Notes: a model not told the origin generated them from the sequence alone. Counted from the stretch's first letter, positions 47,561-60,703 are shown. The stretch: 64,000 nt of DNA from Myrica gale (GCA_963930655.1 OZ005621.1:2901001-2965000), one strand, 5' to 3'. A program made the numbers and translations.

Positions 47561-48059
47561 TGGCTAAAGCCAAGCAATAATCTTCTCAACGATGAATATA
47601 TATAGTTTCCTCAGTATCCAGGTAGGAATGATGCAGCTGTTGAGAACAGGGGAAGCTCTATTTTGTAGAGATTTAGCTGGATGAGTGCGATATATTGCAC
47701 CAAGCATAGATTTCCCGCGCACCGGCGCACATAAATTGATGCATAGTATGTTTAGGATAATTGTGAACCAGTAGTTGGGAATTTCTAGAAGAATGCAAGA
47801 CCAATATGTCATAAAACTAAAGTTGCTATTTGCTTTGCCCAAGGAATGAAAAGAAGCTTTTGATACTGCTTGAAGCGGAAAAGAAAAACGAAGAGAATCT
47901 AACCAGTAAATGGTTGACCGCTGAACAGCCAGTGCCCATATATACTCGATGTCTCCTGTATTTTTTCTGTCTGAACTTTTTTTAATACAAGAAAATTCAA
48001 ATGAAAAAAAAAACTTCAGGAATTTCGTGCTGCAATGTGCCCAACAATGACTCTTCACA

Positions 48060-48500
48060 TCATCAATCTTTCTCCCAATCCGCTTCTTCCCCTCCCGCTC
48101 AGCCGCTCTTTCAAATGGGCTGTAAGCGTATTTGTCCACTGAGTTAAAGCAATGCCAAATCTGCAATAGTCCAAGCCAGCTACTCTGGATTTACACCTTC
48201 TAAAGTCCCCTGCTCTATAATATCCTTGATTTCTGCCGGGTACATATTGTCCAGAAGCCCATCAGTTCCAAGAACTATGGTGTCTCCTGGAAAAACCATC
48301 AGCTCTATCTCTGTGGCTGAACATGGCCGTTCATTACTGTTTCCCAACTGACGCGGACAATTAAAGTGATGTTGCTGTATGGGTGATTGATACAAAACTA
48401 TTTGTTCCTGAATATCATAAATCCAGTCTCCCACATTGATAGCATGTAAATAAAGGTCCTTAAGCATAGCAAATGCAAGCTGTGGATGAACCATAGTCAA
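48060..48500 (-). pseudogene. Protein phosphatase 2C C-terminal fragment
   Basis: Similar to the C-terminal half of plant PP2Cs of the PP2C26/55/80 type (Mn/Mg-dependent Ser/Thr phosphatases, often organellar). Visible blocks are LHAINVGD, YQSPIQQHHFNCPRQLGN, FPGDTIVLGTDGLLDNMYPAEI, then IADLAL, and in a different frame FNSVDKYAYSPFERAA and GRKIDDVK. The N-terminal half with the first metal-binding motif is absent. An in-frame TAG follows NPE at about 48180 and the frame changes near 48150. A small-residue position after VGD is replaced by WI, and the usual GGK before IDD reads GRK. Blocks normally split by introns appear continuous, so it may be a retrocopy, but I could not confirm this. Confidence 0.75.
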
Positions 48501-48659
48501 GCTGCAATTATTCCACTTATAGAAACTTTCCTAAGCTTTCTTTCCGTTTAGTTTCCAAAATCAGAAATTGGTGTTCCTGGTGGTTTTCCTATTGGTTTCA
48601 GAAAAGGGAGTGAAACCTGCATCACTGCCCCCAATGGAACTTTTGCTAGTTATTTCCAT

Positions 48660-49010
48660 GGTGGTTAAGTGTTAGGACAGGGTGATCTCTGTTTTGCTGA
48701 TGATCTCATGGGCTTCGCAGCATCGGATATGTACTCCAACACTACGATTGAGAGTGTCTTAGATGCATTCAAGACTTTATCAAGGATAGCAAATGCTTCA
48801 AAGTGTGCATTGAACTTTGGAGTGGAAGAGATGAATAAACAAAGCAGAGTAGCGTATAAATGCTCCATTATCCAACGAGTCTAAGATGCATTCAAGAACT
48901 TAATCTAGGCTAATAATAGCAAATGCTTCAAAGGGTGCATTGTACTTTGCAGAGGATTGATGAATAAACAAAGATGTATATAAAGCGGAAATCACCTTTC
49001 CTCCTAGTCT
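48660..49010 (+). mobile_element. LINE (L1-type) reverse transcriptase fragment
   Basis: The frame from 48669 reads GDLCFADDLMGFAASD, the FADD active-site block of plant L1 reverse transcriptase, followed by a linker and SKCALNFGVEE. This block is then partly duplicated: the segment 'gatgcattcaagac...gaataaacaaag' at 48760-48847 recurs with changes at 48885-48972. No complete ORF1 or ORF2 and no poly-A tail were found. It is a short dead fragment. Confidence 0.7.
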
Positions 49011-49999
49011 GGTTTCCCCCAACAAATATTAGAAGTGGTCGCCACAACGAGTAGACCTCCAGGATATTTGGACTCGGAACTAATTCCGAAACTACTGAAA
49101 TTGGCGTTCCTTAAAATTGGCTGCGAGTGGTCGCATCTATCACCTCTGGATTGAAATCCAGAAAGGAGAAATCCAATTTTAAGTCCACTATTGGATATTC
49201 AGACGAAGAGTAGCATCTCGTAGAAAAGCTACCGCAAAATGGATTAATGGGATAACTACACCAAGAACAGATTTCTACATTGCCTTTGCATCCGGAGATA
49301 AATCAAATGGTGGAAGAAGAGTACTTTTGAGAAACCATTCTGCATGCAATTTTCTATAATTGATGAGGACTATAAACTCCAGTTCAGCTTATGCCATGAT
49401 TCAGAACAACAAAATAGCAAGAAAATTTGCAATTAGCTATATTTATAAAACAAAAAAAATTCCTGTAGCAACAGCAAACATAGATCTATTTTACAAGATC
49501 TTCAAAGAAGAAATAGGAAATTATCCTCCTAATCCTTTCTCTCCCTCTATGTATTTCTTTCCTGTGGGAGCTCCTAGTCTTCATACGGAGCAACTCACAC
49601 TACATGCAATTTACATTTTTCTTTGGAGTCGTTACTTTCAAATGTTTGGTATAACTAGCTGACTACAACTATCCACTCCATCAATCTACAATTGGAATTT
49701 CAACATATTTTTGTCTAGTCACTGCTAAGCTCCAACAGGTATGGTTGAAGTGGGGCAATTAAAAACCTATAAAAGATGCTTTTTTATCTGAGCTTCCAAT
49801 GGGTTGCTCTTCCGAATCTTCAACCTCTTCCGGGCAAGAACTGAAGTTCGAAGAATCATCAGACAAGAAGCTGCAGTCACTGGAAAAAAGAAGAATCACT
49901 AAGCTCAGAATCAGTCCGGGTCCATGAAAGACTAGAAGCAGCCACTTGTTCTTCATCCTGAACAGCCAGCAGTCCTTCATCCTTCACTTTATCATCATG
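49011..49999. other. Intergenic between LINE scrap and kinase
   Basis: No gene. Sequence to about 49300 may be further degraded LINE. The minus-strand stretch 49999-49870, just past the kinase stop, stays open in the kinase frame for about 40 more codons (including DEEQVAASSLSWT), so the original protein may have been longer. Confidence 0.35.
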
Positions 50000-50891
50000 T
50001 TAACCAACGGCGGCCAGAAATGGATGATCCATTAGCATCTCAACCGTGAATCTGTAGACGGGCTTCCTCACGAGACACGCCTTCATGAAATCCCTTGCTT
50101 CATCAGAAACCCTACTAGGAATTTTAGGCAATTCACGCTCATCGCCAATCAAACGTAAAAGATCCTCTGTGTTCAACTCTTCCGACCTATCCCAAGGCGA
50201 TTTCCCAGAGAGCATCTCACACACAACGCATCCCAGAGCCCAAACATCTGATGGAGGCTCCTGTACACCCTCAATCACCGATTCAGGTGCCACATAGAGC
50301 GGAGTGCCCCTTAAGCAAGGGTCCAAGTCCAACCTCCTCTTCTTTCTCAGTCCTGACCTCTTCGACAACCCAAAATCCCCGATCTTTGCCACAAAATTAC
50401 CACTAGTATCAGTTGCAGGCACGAGTAAAATGTTTTTCGGCTTCAAATCGCAGTGTACGTAACCCGCAGTCCTGAATGTGACCGAGCCCTTCGAGAATCG
50501 ATTTAGTGTAGCGCTTGACGTCGGATTCAGGCAACCCACAGCCACCAGATTTCTTGATTGAATCTGCTAGGGTTCCTCCAGAAGCATACTCCAGTAACAA
50601 ATTATAAAACATCTCCCTGTTCTCTTGGGTTGTAATCTCTTCTCCAAAGCAGCCAATCACATAAGGGCAACCTCTGTCGTTGTCGAGAACCTCTTTCTCC
50701 TTCTGTAGCGAACCCGAAACAGATACCTCTGCCGATTTCACCGCCATGGACGAAGGGAAACAATGGAACCGTGATCTGGGTTTCTTCGACTTGGCAAGAA
50801 ACACGGACCCAAAACTCCCTTTACCGATTAATGGTCCTCTCACCCAGCCTTCTCCATGACCGCACATACTCTCCTCTGCCTTTCTCTTCAT
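50000..50891 (-). pseudogene. MAPKKK-like Ser/Thr kinase, frameshifted, intronless
   Basis: Resembles plant MEKK-like MAPKKK17-20 family kinases, which act in stress MAPK cascades. From the ATG at 50891 the first frame gives GWVRGPLIGKGSFGSVFLA (glycine loop), SSMAVKSAEV (ATP lysine), LLLEYASGGTLADSI (hinge) and SILEGLGHIQDCG. It then drifts out of frame and stops at 50409. The kinase core resumes in another frame from about 50464: YVHCDLKPKNILL (catalytic loop), AKIGDFGLSKRSG (DFG), GTPLYVAPE and PSDVWALGCVVCEM, ending HPFLAAVG at 50000. A single inserted base near 50463 explains the break. All catalytic residues are otherwise present, so this is either a very recent pseudogene or an assembly error. 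No introns are present, as is usual in this subgroup. Confidence 0.85.
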
Positions 50892-53011
50892 TTCTCTCAG
50901 GCTTTGCTCACAAAGATAATGGGGAATTAATCAAGAATCTCAATATTTTCACTACTTAGGGGTTAATGAAAATCTGAAGGCCGAATCCGAGAATAGAGAG
51001 CTTTTATGGTCTCGAAACTAATTGGGGGATCTCGTCTATCTTTCTCTTGATTTCTCTCTTTCTTTACTCACAAGGAATACCGAGAGTTTTGTTTGATCCC
51101 AACCAATGAGAGAATTAGGGTTAATGTGAAGCATTTAGAAGGACTTGGGAAGTATAGTCCTACTGCTTTTAGGAGACCTAACGGTCGAATTCTTACTTCG
51201 AAACCGACTTTCGAAGCTACACTCCATGCTTGGGAAGTATCTTCACAATTTAGGTACTTACGACAAACTATTAGAAAGACCTTTAAACTATCACATACTT
51301 AGCTCCAAGTATACCACCAATATTGTGTCACATAACCCATTTTCTGCATATTTCAACATTAACTTTGTTATTTGGATATCTTTTTAACATTTTGATCCAA
51401 GTTTTTGTTATGAGCTAAAAATGATGTTTTCCCTTGTTATTTTGTATGAAGCAAACACAAAAGGACAATTTTTTTTCCTCCTAAATAAAAAGGTGGAGTG
51501 AACGACCAACGTAGCCTATTTATCTTTGACGTAATCGCAAGAACGTTGTAGAATGTTCGGATTAAATCGTTACTATCGTCGTGAGAAAGGGAAACAGCGA
51601 TGTTTAAATAATTACAATATTAAACCTAATTAGTTCTGAACTTTGCAGTTTATTATTAATTGATGATGTATGAAACCAGAAAATTAGAAATGCCAGACAG
51701 CCAATTTCTCTTATTTTATTTAGAGAAAATTACTAAAATGTAATTATAGAGAGAATTGGAAAATAATAAAACAAAAGAAGGGGGGGAAGACATCCAATTT
51801 TTTGATAAACCCTGATCAAGAGGTCCAAAGGTTCCATATGAAAGCCCGATATGTTGAGCACAAAGAAGATAGCAATTGGGAGCCCACTCAAACGAATGGT
51901 GTCACCTTTCAACAGAAATTACACAAAGAATGAAATACCAAGAGGCAAGAAGCTATTACGATCAACCTGGGCGCGTAGAAGCCCAAGCACCAACGTCCCT
52001 TCAACACCGGAGGCAAAAATAAACACTATATACAAGATTTTCCGATTTCTGATGAAGAGTAAGGACTAAGGAGCACTGATTTCGGTCATAGAGTCAATGA
52101 GCTTAAATTTTCTGAAATGCCAGTGCATTTGCCCCTCTGACGTCTGAAATCAACGTTATTCACGTAAAGATAGCAGAACGAAGCTGGTCTACAGTCTAAT
52201 CGGATCTACTTGATGGATCTTTTGGGCGAATCAGTTTGCATGCATCCAACCTCATATAACCTTTCAAGGAATGTTCTGCACTTTGCAGAAACATCTCCAG
52301 ACTAAAAGCCCGAACCAATTAAAAAATCTTCAATCGTAGAAAGTTGCTGGATGAAAAAGAGCTAGATGCTTTGATGTTTGCTTGTTTAAGCTATGATTCT
52401 ATGAAAGAAAGCAGTAATTAATTCGGAGGTGCTTACTGCTGGATGAAATATCTTACATTTGGACGTATCAGTCTTTACGTACCCTCCTTTATTGATCCCC
52501 GGCACTTCATGGTGGTCTGGTCCATTACGTACGTTCGTTCATTCAAGGAAAAGACTGTTGGCATGCACAGAATGTCTGCAATACATATAGAAGACAGTTA
52601 TGCAAAGATGCTTCGTACAAGGTGTTAACTTCTCATCTTAAACGCAAATGGTCCTTTTTGAACTTGTATAGGTGAGGGACGTTCCGTTCCATTAATGGCG
52701 CGCGAAAGTTACGTCGTACTATGTATCATGATCTGGTGGACTCCATCATTGCGGTGCATTTTCCGAAAGGTATACGTGAACGTGAAGGACGGGTCAACGG
52801 AGATTCGGGGAGGTCATTCCCACGCCCTGAAGCGCTTGGTGCTGGCTTTCGCTTTTACGTTACGATTGCCTTATAATAGAAAAGCAAATCTGCTTAAAAT
52901 CTTGTGCACGGGGAGTAATCCAGTGTTTCACTGCTTTGCCTGTAATTTTAGGCTGCGCGAAGTGTCAGGAAGATTCCACTTTGAAAGCGAAATGGCTTCG
53001 CCGCTACAATG

Positions 53012-53055
<44 letters not shown>

Positions 53056-53977
53056 GTCCCGAAAGCATAAAATTGACAAACAACAAAAAAGCTTGTTGTG
53101 GTATAAAATTGAGGTGCCAGTGATGAGAGTGGATAGCTATATGATAGCTCAGTAAATAAGGATGTGATAGCTATATGATCTCTAATAAGAAAACAAAATA
53201 AAGAGAATCAAATATTAAAATTCACCTGCAAGTTATCTTTATTTAAGGGACCAATTTATTTTTTTAAGAATAAAGCTTTTTTTCTCGTGGGTCCAAGAAA
53301 AAAAAAACAGAACCTTGAAGTCGTCAGCAGTAATCTTTTTAAAAAAAAAAACGTATCTCTGCCATACAAGTATCTTTGTCAGTTTAATATAAAAACATGG
53401 AGGGCTCCTTAAAATATGTCATCAGATTGGGATGCCCAAGACAACCTTTTAAAAATGAACACAATTTGTTCCTCTGCAAGTTTGCTGCCAGACATTTGAC
53501 AGGCATGCACTGATGACATCTTGTATAAATTAGATGATTGAATTTAAAGAGAGATAACATATAAAATTAAATATTGTTTGTATTAATTTTTGGTCAGTGT
53601 GAAGTCTAGCATGAAGTGTCTATCTCTCTCTAATTGGAACTTGTATCCTCTTTAATTTTTTGTCTGAATTATATGGTGTAATTTCGAGAGAGATAAACAC
53701 CATTATATAACTCATGTAGACTCTATTGTAGAACTCGTGTTGTCCGAAACTTCATATGTTCAGCACTACATGACATAGAGTCTACCACCTATTGTTTCTC
53801 TCTTTCAAATTGCACCAGATAATTAAATGAAAAAAATTACAAAAGATCTTAATCCTTTTAATTAAACCGCCCAATTTGGAAAAATAAATTAGAAAATATA
53901 TTTGTCCCTCTAATCACACTACATCACATGGTTGAGCTTGGATCTATTTAGCTTAAATTGCAAACAATTGCCCTCAT
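50892..53977. other. Gene-free stretch with a TA microsatellite
   Basis: About 3.1 kb upstream of the kinase. The first few hundred bases are its probable promoter. A (TA)n run lies at about 53014-53051. The frames at 52443-52628 and 52695-53012 show no known domain. Confidence 0.45.
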
Positions 53978-54190
53978 CAGGGACGAATCTACGGGGGGCC
54001 GAGGGGGCCGTGGCCCCCCAAAGATTTTGAAAAAAAAAATAGTATTACTATTTATTATTTAAAGTGTCAGTTCATTAAAAAAAAAGCATGAATGGCCCCC
54101 CTTTCAATATTTTTTACGTTCTTATGTAATTCTGTTATTTCTGTAAGTATTCCGGCCTCCCCTGAAAAAAAATTCCTTACTTCGTCCCTA
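53978..54190. mobile_element. Small hAT-type MITE
   Basis: The ends are CAGGGACGAA at 53978 and TTCGTCCCTA at 54190, inverted partners. The flanks are GCCCTCAT (53970-53977) and GCCCTAAT (54191-54198), 7 of 8 matching. G-rich left subterminal sequence (ggggggccgagggggcc) pairs loosely with 'ggcctcccct' on the right. Length is 213 bp with no coding sequence. Confidence 0.75.
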
Positions 54191-54198
54191 GCCCTAAT

Positions 54199-56389
54199 CA
54201 TACTAACACTTTCCATAAGTACACGTGAAAATGAACTCAAGAGACAGATGCAGTTCTCTCCATTGGGAAAGTGAACAACATGGCATGGATTCCCATCCCA
54301 AAGCTCTGAAAAAGAAGAAGAAAAGAAGTTGATTAGAAACATGCAGCTGCACATGGTTGGATCTTCGTACCCAATACACTTTTGTCTAGAAAAAATATAT
54401 GGCCGTTTCCCAAGTCAAAGTTTTGAAGTAAAAAAGCTCAACTAGTTGAGTAGACTTTTGTGTTTTTTTCTCGGACAACTAGTTGAGTAAACAAGAAGCA
54501 AAGAGCTATACTCAAATGGGCCCCAATCAATTCATATATAAACGAAACCCCAGTTGAAAACTTCCCCGCATAAGGATCAAATTAAAGAAAACCCATGGGC
54601 GAGGCGCAAGTAAAGGAAGGTTCTTTCTCTCCCTCATAAAAACGCAGGATTGGGTGAAGTTGACGGATCAGTAGCGGGCCTACCATCATGTTATAGCTGT
54701 CCATTTTTTTATCAAATCATTTCTAACTCTTTTTTTGTTTTTGTTTTAGAAATCCTATTAGATGCTTTTGCTTGCTGTCATGTCACTGAAAGGAAATGCT
54801 TATGGCTTGTCAAATACGTTAAATTATACAGTATAATTCGAAAAAAAAAATTGGTCCCATAAAAAATGAATTGTCATCATTACGATGGTGTTTGTGTTCT
54901 AAAATTTTAATTCCTCCAAAATTTTAATATAATAAAATATTATAATATAATTTCTTTCTCCTCAATTAAATTATTACTATTTACTATAAAAAATATAAAA
55001 AAATATTTTTTTCTTCACTTTTTCACTAAATTCGATACCTAAAATTTTAACAACACCGAAATTTTACCAAACAAACTCACCCCACCAAAGTGATTTTATG
55101 TTGTTCTCTTTTGTGTTGGTATATACAAAGACCCACATCTGGAACTACCGCGACCAACCATTTATCAGCTGAGATTTAGACATATCTCTAGCCCATAGAA
55201 TACCCTAATAACTCTAGTGGACAGATTTATCCAAAAAAGATAAACCTAGCCCCTTTGTTCCTGACATATATGCAATAATCCCCTTTATGAGTGACAACAC
55301 AAAAGGAAAATAATTAATATTACTTTCAAAATCTGGCAATGACGTCCAAATTTTACTGCAATTATTTTCATTGAATATTCCTGTTGAAGTATGTGCCTTT
55401 CGTGAAGGTCAAAATCTATAGAATGAATTTTTTTATTGTTGGGCGAGTTCTTTACTTATTTGTTCCCTGAGTTGTAGGATTGGTCCAGTGGACCATGATT
55501 TATACTTCAAAATCGGGCCAAACGAGTTCGGCTTTAGGGAATTTTCACATTATCAAAAACAAAACAAGTTTCCACATTGTCTGCAAAACGAGACCAACTT
55601 CATAAATCTGACTCATCATGCTGCCAATAAATTGATCCATGCAATTAGTTTGTGCCAATTATGACCCATACAACTCCACATGTATGTAATTTTCATGACA
55701 TTTATTTTCAAATTTTGGATCTTCTATTTATTCTTAATGTCAAAGTTATACTTCCCTATGCATAAATACCCTAAACTTTAACTGATCATGATATCTATTT
55801 TTTCCCATTAATTTCTACCAGATGAAACTGAAAACGAAATGGTTTGCTTTGAATTTATTTATTTTTTGTTAATCTTAATTGATTACAATGAATAATAATT
55901 TATTGATCAATAAAATGCTGGTTTTTAATATAAAAGAGAAATCAATTTAGTCATAAAATTATTACTTAATCCTAATAACTGTTAACCATAAAAATTATTC
56001 AATTTTTTTTCGAAAAACAGAGAGGAGCATTAATAATCATGAAAGAAAATTAAAAAAGGTTATTTTTATTTCACGAAATAGATTTATTGCCTTAAGAGAA
56101 GGGCTCACACGTAAATACTGTATCAATTCAGACAGACAGTGCAAGCGCCTCTCTAGTCTCTCGTTTCTCTCTCTCTATTCAACCTCTTCACGAGCACAAG
56201 CGCGTCCACCCCCCCCCCCCCCTTCCGCCTCTCTTCTCCCCAACGACCACGCAAACAAAACCCCATCCACTCTGCCTTGAGAACTCCACCCGTCACCCTT
56301 ACAGTATATATATATATATGCACACACATACAGACAAATACCCTCTCTCCCTCTCTCTCTGTTGATGAGTGCGGTTTTGTTTGGCTTCT
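54199..56389. other. Intergenic and PMT promoter/leader
   Basis: A TATA-like 'atatataaac' near 54534 is followed at 54595 by ATG and 14 codons (MGEAQVKEGSFSPS). This could be the stump of a lost gene's first exon but is too short to assign. Closer to the PMT start, CT-rich leader sequence (56150-56245) with a poly-C tract (about 56209-56222) and a TA run (56303-56318) precede the ATG at 56390. Confidence 0.4.
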
Positions 56390-59300
56390 ATGGCTTGCCC
56401 GAACCTACAGTACTATCTGCTGTTGTTCAAGACGAAAAGAGCCAACCTTTATTACCTCACCTTCGTGACCATCCTCTGCTCGTTTTTCTACCTCGTCGGC
56501 ATCTGGAGCCACTCCTCTAACGTCGGCGTATCCTCGGCCTTATCAGACGTCGCATGCTCCCACCCATCCCCTAACTACACCATACCCGTCAACGCAGTCG
56601 TCAGCCTCGACTTCTCTGCGCACTACCAGGCCCCCGACCCGCCTCCCACAGCAGCGCGTGTCTACCACATCCCTCCCTGCGACGCCAAGTTCTCCGAGTA
56701 CACGCCATGCCAGGACGTCGACAGGTCCTTGAAATTCGACCGGAACATGCTGATATATCGAGAGCGGCATTGCCCGGAGCCCCACGAGGTGCTCAAGTGT
56801 CGGGTCCCCGCGCCCTATGGCTACAAGGTGCCTTTCCGGTGGCCGGAGAGTAGGGGGTCAGTGTGGTACGCCAATGTGCCGCACAAGCATTTGACCGTCG
56901 AGAAGAAGAACCAGAATTGGGTCCGGTACGAGCGCGACCGGTTCAGGTTCCCGGGTGGCGGGACGATGTTTCCGAACGGTGCGGATGCATACATTGACGA
57001 TATTGGGAAGTTGATTAATCTGAAGGACGGGTCTATAAGGACAGCCATAGATACCGGTTGTGGGGTAAGTACAATTCCCAATTACGTCTGTAGTTTTCTT
57101 CCTCCTTTTCTCCGTCACCTAAAAGGATCACCGTCCGGCCGGCCAGTTAACTGATCTCTGAAACGGCTTGTTAATTAAATGTTTGCCAACGCATCTATGT
57201 ATGTATGGGCGTATGCATGCATGTATGTGAATGGTAGATTCCATGGATAAAGGACTAACGTTACTTGTGGCAGTGGTGAAAGTAGAATTTTAATTATTAG
57301 TTTTATGATTTTTAGCAAGGAGTTGGACTGCCCGGTTGACTTTCCGAACTTCTTCTTCTTCTTCTTGTTTCCCGAATTCATTTATGATTCTTTTTCTGTT
57401 TTATACGAAATTTTGTTTATTGTTTTTTCTGAACATCACGGAAGTTTTCTGGTCCTGATCCAGATTTTGCTCGCTTACTCTGATTTTATAATAATTTAAT
57501 TTCCTTTAAAAATTTACCCCATTAATGAAATGACCAATCTAGGATTTTGATCCCATTAATTAATGTAAGTTTATTGCAGTGGTGAAGGTATTTGGTATGG
57601 GCCCACTTCCTATTGCAGACACCTTGTAGGCTAATAAAACAAAAATCAACAGACAAATTTCAAAAAAATCTTTCCCAATTAAGCAAATACTATTTAATGA
57701 GATTCCCTCGATTTTTGGTAACCATACCTCGGTTTGATTGGTTTTTAGGATTAGGTAAGTTCTCTTTGATTTAGGTAAGTCCAATTTTTAGGTGTTGTTT
57801 GGTTACGTTGTATTTTGAAGATTTTTTGTGTTTTGAGAATTTTTATGTGAGGTTAATTTTATTGGTATGCGTGTTGTAGTTATTTTTATGTTGTGTTAAA
57901 AATAATGTTTGGTCGTAGAATATTTTGTATTCTGATAATTCAAAAAAATCCTGAAGATTTTGTTTGACCAAACAGCCCCTCTAATATCCTGTATCTGATC
58001 ATAGGCCAGCAAAATCCAGAATCCATTCTCCTCGCCGTACCAGAATTTCTCTAATTTTTATAATGAGTGGTCCAATTATAGATGTTTGGTAGAAGGTCCA
58101 TTGGAAAGATAGATACTGGAAAATCATTTCAGGGTCCCTTTTCCGTGGGAAAAAGACTTTGGAATTTGTTCACAGATAATTTTAAATACTTCACCTTCAA
58201 GTAGAGTAATATAATTCATGAAAGACTCAAATTTCTAGAGTTTCTTATTTTTATATTTTTGTTGGAGAGAGGAAAGATGTTGTCCTTTTACTCAACTTGC
58301 ACCTAAAAAACCTTTTGAGGGGGGTTTACTCAATGCAAATTGTCATGATACCTTTATTAACACTCTTTTTAAGTACTGATAAGTTCTTAAAAAGAGTAGG
58401 AAAACATGCACTTGGGCCAACCTTCCCATAATTACAGCACTTTGTACCTACTCCATCTACTCTCTCTTAATTCACAAGTTATTTTCTAACTAACTTCAAT
58501 TCCCTGAAATCTAAGTGAGTAGTAGTTCAGGCATGTTAACCACACAGGATTTTTTAAGTTAAAAAAAAAGTAGTGGGCTTTAATTTTATAGGCATTTAAA
58601 GTTTTTTTTCCCTGTTCTCCTTGAATCCATAGTGAAAAAAAAAAAAGCATGCTCGCAGGGTGAACAATGTGTGATGGGAATTTTTTTTTTTTGGTGCTCA
58701 AAATTATTCAGGTAGCGAGTTGGGGAGGATACCTTCTTTCACGCAACATTCTTACAGTGTCATTTGCCCCAAGAGACACACATGTAGCTCAGGTCCAATT
58801 CGCTCTTGAACGAGGAGTTCCTGCATTGATTGGAGTTCTTGCTTCAATTAGGCTTCCTTACCCTTCAAGAGCCTTTGACATGGCTCACTGCTCGCGTTGT
58901 CTCATTCCCTGGGGCCAGTATGGTAATCCCAAGCCCTTCAGTTATCATTCTTCATGATTTTCATCATCCTTTCCTTATAATGTTGAATTGTTTCTTAGCC
59001 TGTGTACATTTCAATTGTGGGTGTGCAGATGGGCATTATTTGATCGAAGTTGATCGAGTTCTACGTCCTGGTGGGTATTGGATCCTGTCTGGGCCACCAA
59101 TAAACTGGGAGCAATACTGGAAAGGCTGGGAAAGAACACGCGAAGATCTCAAGGAAGAACAGACAGGGATCGAGAATGTAGCAAGGAGCTTGTGCTGGAA
59201 AAAATTAAAACAGAAGGGTGACCTTGCTATTTGGCAGAAACCAACTAACCATGTCCACTGCAAGATGAACAGGAAGGTCATCAAGTATCCGCGGTTCTGC

Positions 59301-60703
59301 CAGCCGCAGGATCCAGACAAAGCATGGTAATGCTGCTTTCAATTCTATTGAGTTGCAATTTTCATTGTTCCCTAAAAATGCTACTCTCTTTTTTTTTTAT
59401 TAAATAACTAGTTTGTTGCCTCTATTATTGGCCTCTGCCTTTTGTGGGGTCTCCTGAGTCCCAGCAAATGGCTAAATCAAACTCTTCTCGCTGCAAGAAA
59501 CCACTTTATCAGGGATACCAAAACCCAATAGATTGGTAAAGGCAGTGAGAATTAGATGACATTGGTAGTTAAATCTATCCAACCACCAAATCTTTTGTTG
59601 TATTGTAGCTTTTCTTTTCTTCTGCCTTCTCCTTTACTCGATGTTGTGATTGGTTGTCCCAACATTACATCATCATCCACGTATTCTGCAGGTACACAAA
59701 AGCAGAGAACTGTTTAACCCCACTTCCTGATGTTTCCGATATTAAAGAAGTGGCAGGGGGGAAATTAGCAAAATGGCCGGAGAGGCTGACTGCAGTTCCT
59801 CCAAGGATTAGTGTAGGAACTCTGCAGGGAATTACAGCTGAGATTTTCTCGGAAAATAGAGAGTTATGGAGAAAGAGAGTAGCATATTACAAGACTTTAG
59901 ACTATCAACTAGCGGAGACCGGGAGGTATCGTAACTTGCTGGATATGAATTCTTACTTGGGAGGATTTGCAGCTGCATTGGTTGATGATCCTGTGTGGGT
60001 TATGAATGTTGTCCCTGTTGAGGCGGAGATCAATACACTTGGAGTCATCTACGAACGTGGATTGATTGGAACATATCAAAATTGGTATGTTCTCTCCTCT
60101 CCATCCATTAAGTGTTGTCGCCATACTCGATTGTTCTCAAAGGTTGGTGCTAATAAATTTTCTCCTATTAGGTGCGAGGCCATGTCAACTTATCCACGAA
60201 CTTATGACTTCCTCCATGCCGATTCAGTTTTTAGCCTCTACAAAGACAGGTACCTACTAGACATTTGGACGTATTGGGTGTCCGGATTAATTTACACACA
60301 TCTCGACTAATCTTAGGGTATGTGCAAGTCCCCCGTCCCAGACAATTATCATGCTGAAGCCCTAGAAGTGGTCCCACCTGGACATACTCTTTATTATCCT
60401 AAATTTTGTATCAAAATCAAAATGTCGTGACAAAATTGATTGTGTCACAGATGTGATGTGGAGAATATTCTTCTGGAGATGGATCGGGTATTAAGGCCGG
60501 AAGGTAGTGTCATTTTCAGAGACGACGTGGACTACTTGCTAAAAATCAAGAGCATCGTAGATGGCATGCAATGGGATAGCAGAATTGTGGACCATGAGAA
60601 CGGACCCCATCAGAGAGAGAAGATTTTAGTAGCTGTCAAGCAGTATTGGACAGCTCCGGCCCCTGAACAAAATAAACGAAGAAGCAAAAAAAGCTCTTCA
60701 TAA
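56390..60703 (+). CDS. PMT15-like putative S-adenosylmethionine methyltransferase
   Basis: Plant DUF248/PMT family: Golgi type II membrane proteins, probably methyltransferases for pectin (homogalacturonan). Six exons (56390-57064, 58712-58922, 59029-59326, 59692-60084, 60172-60249, 60451-60703) total 1908 nt, giving 635 aa, the usual length. The start is [14 protein letters not shown] single membrane anchor sits at about residues 20-40 ([20 protein letters not shown]). The lumenal part shows [32 protein letters not shown] and [15 protein letters not shown]. The SAM motif I is [19 protein letters not shown], split by intron 1 at GCG|VAS. Then come [40 protein letters not shown] and a second [14 protein letters not shown]. 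The end is basic ([10 protein letters not shown]). Intron 1 (1647 nt) holds a likely MITE. All reading frames are intact. In Arabidopsis PMT15 (At4g00750) lies next to UBX and F-box genes like those in this window. Confidence 0.94.
57791..57979. mobile_element. Candidate MITE in PMT intron 1
   Basis: GGTGTTGTTTGGTTAC at 57791 and the inverted right end (reverse complement GGGGCTGTTTGGTCAA) at 57979 form imperfect TIRs around 189 bp of AT-rich sequence without a gene. The target duplication is not clear (TTA / TCT), so the superfamily is uncertain. Confidence 0.45.

Noticed and set aside
52695-53012. 105-codon frame near the TA microsatellite
   Set aside because: No domain, no splice context and no family resemblance.
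54595-54639. Short ORF after a TATA-like box
   Set aside because: Only 14 codons; suggestive of a lost first exon but not supportable as a gene.
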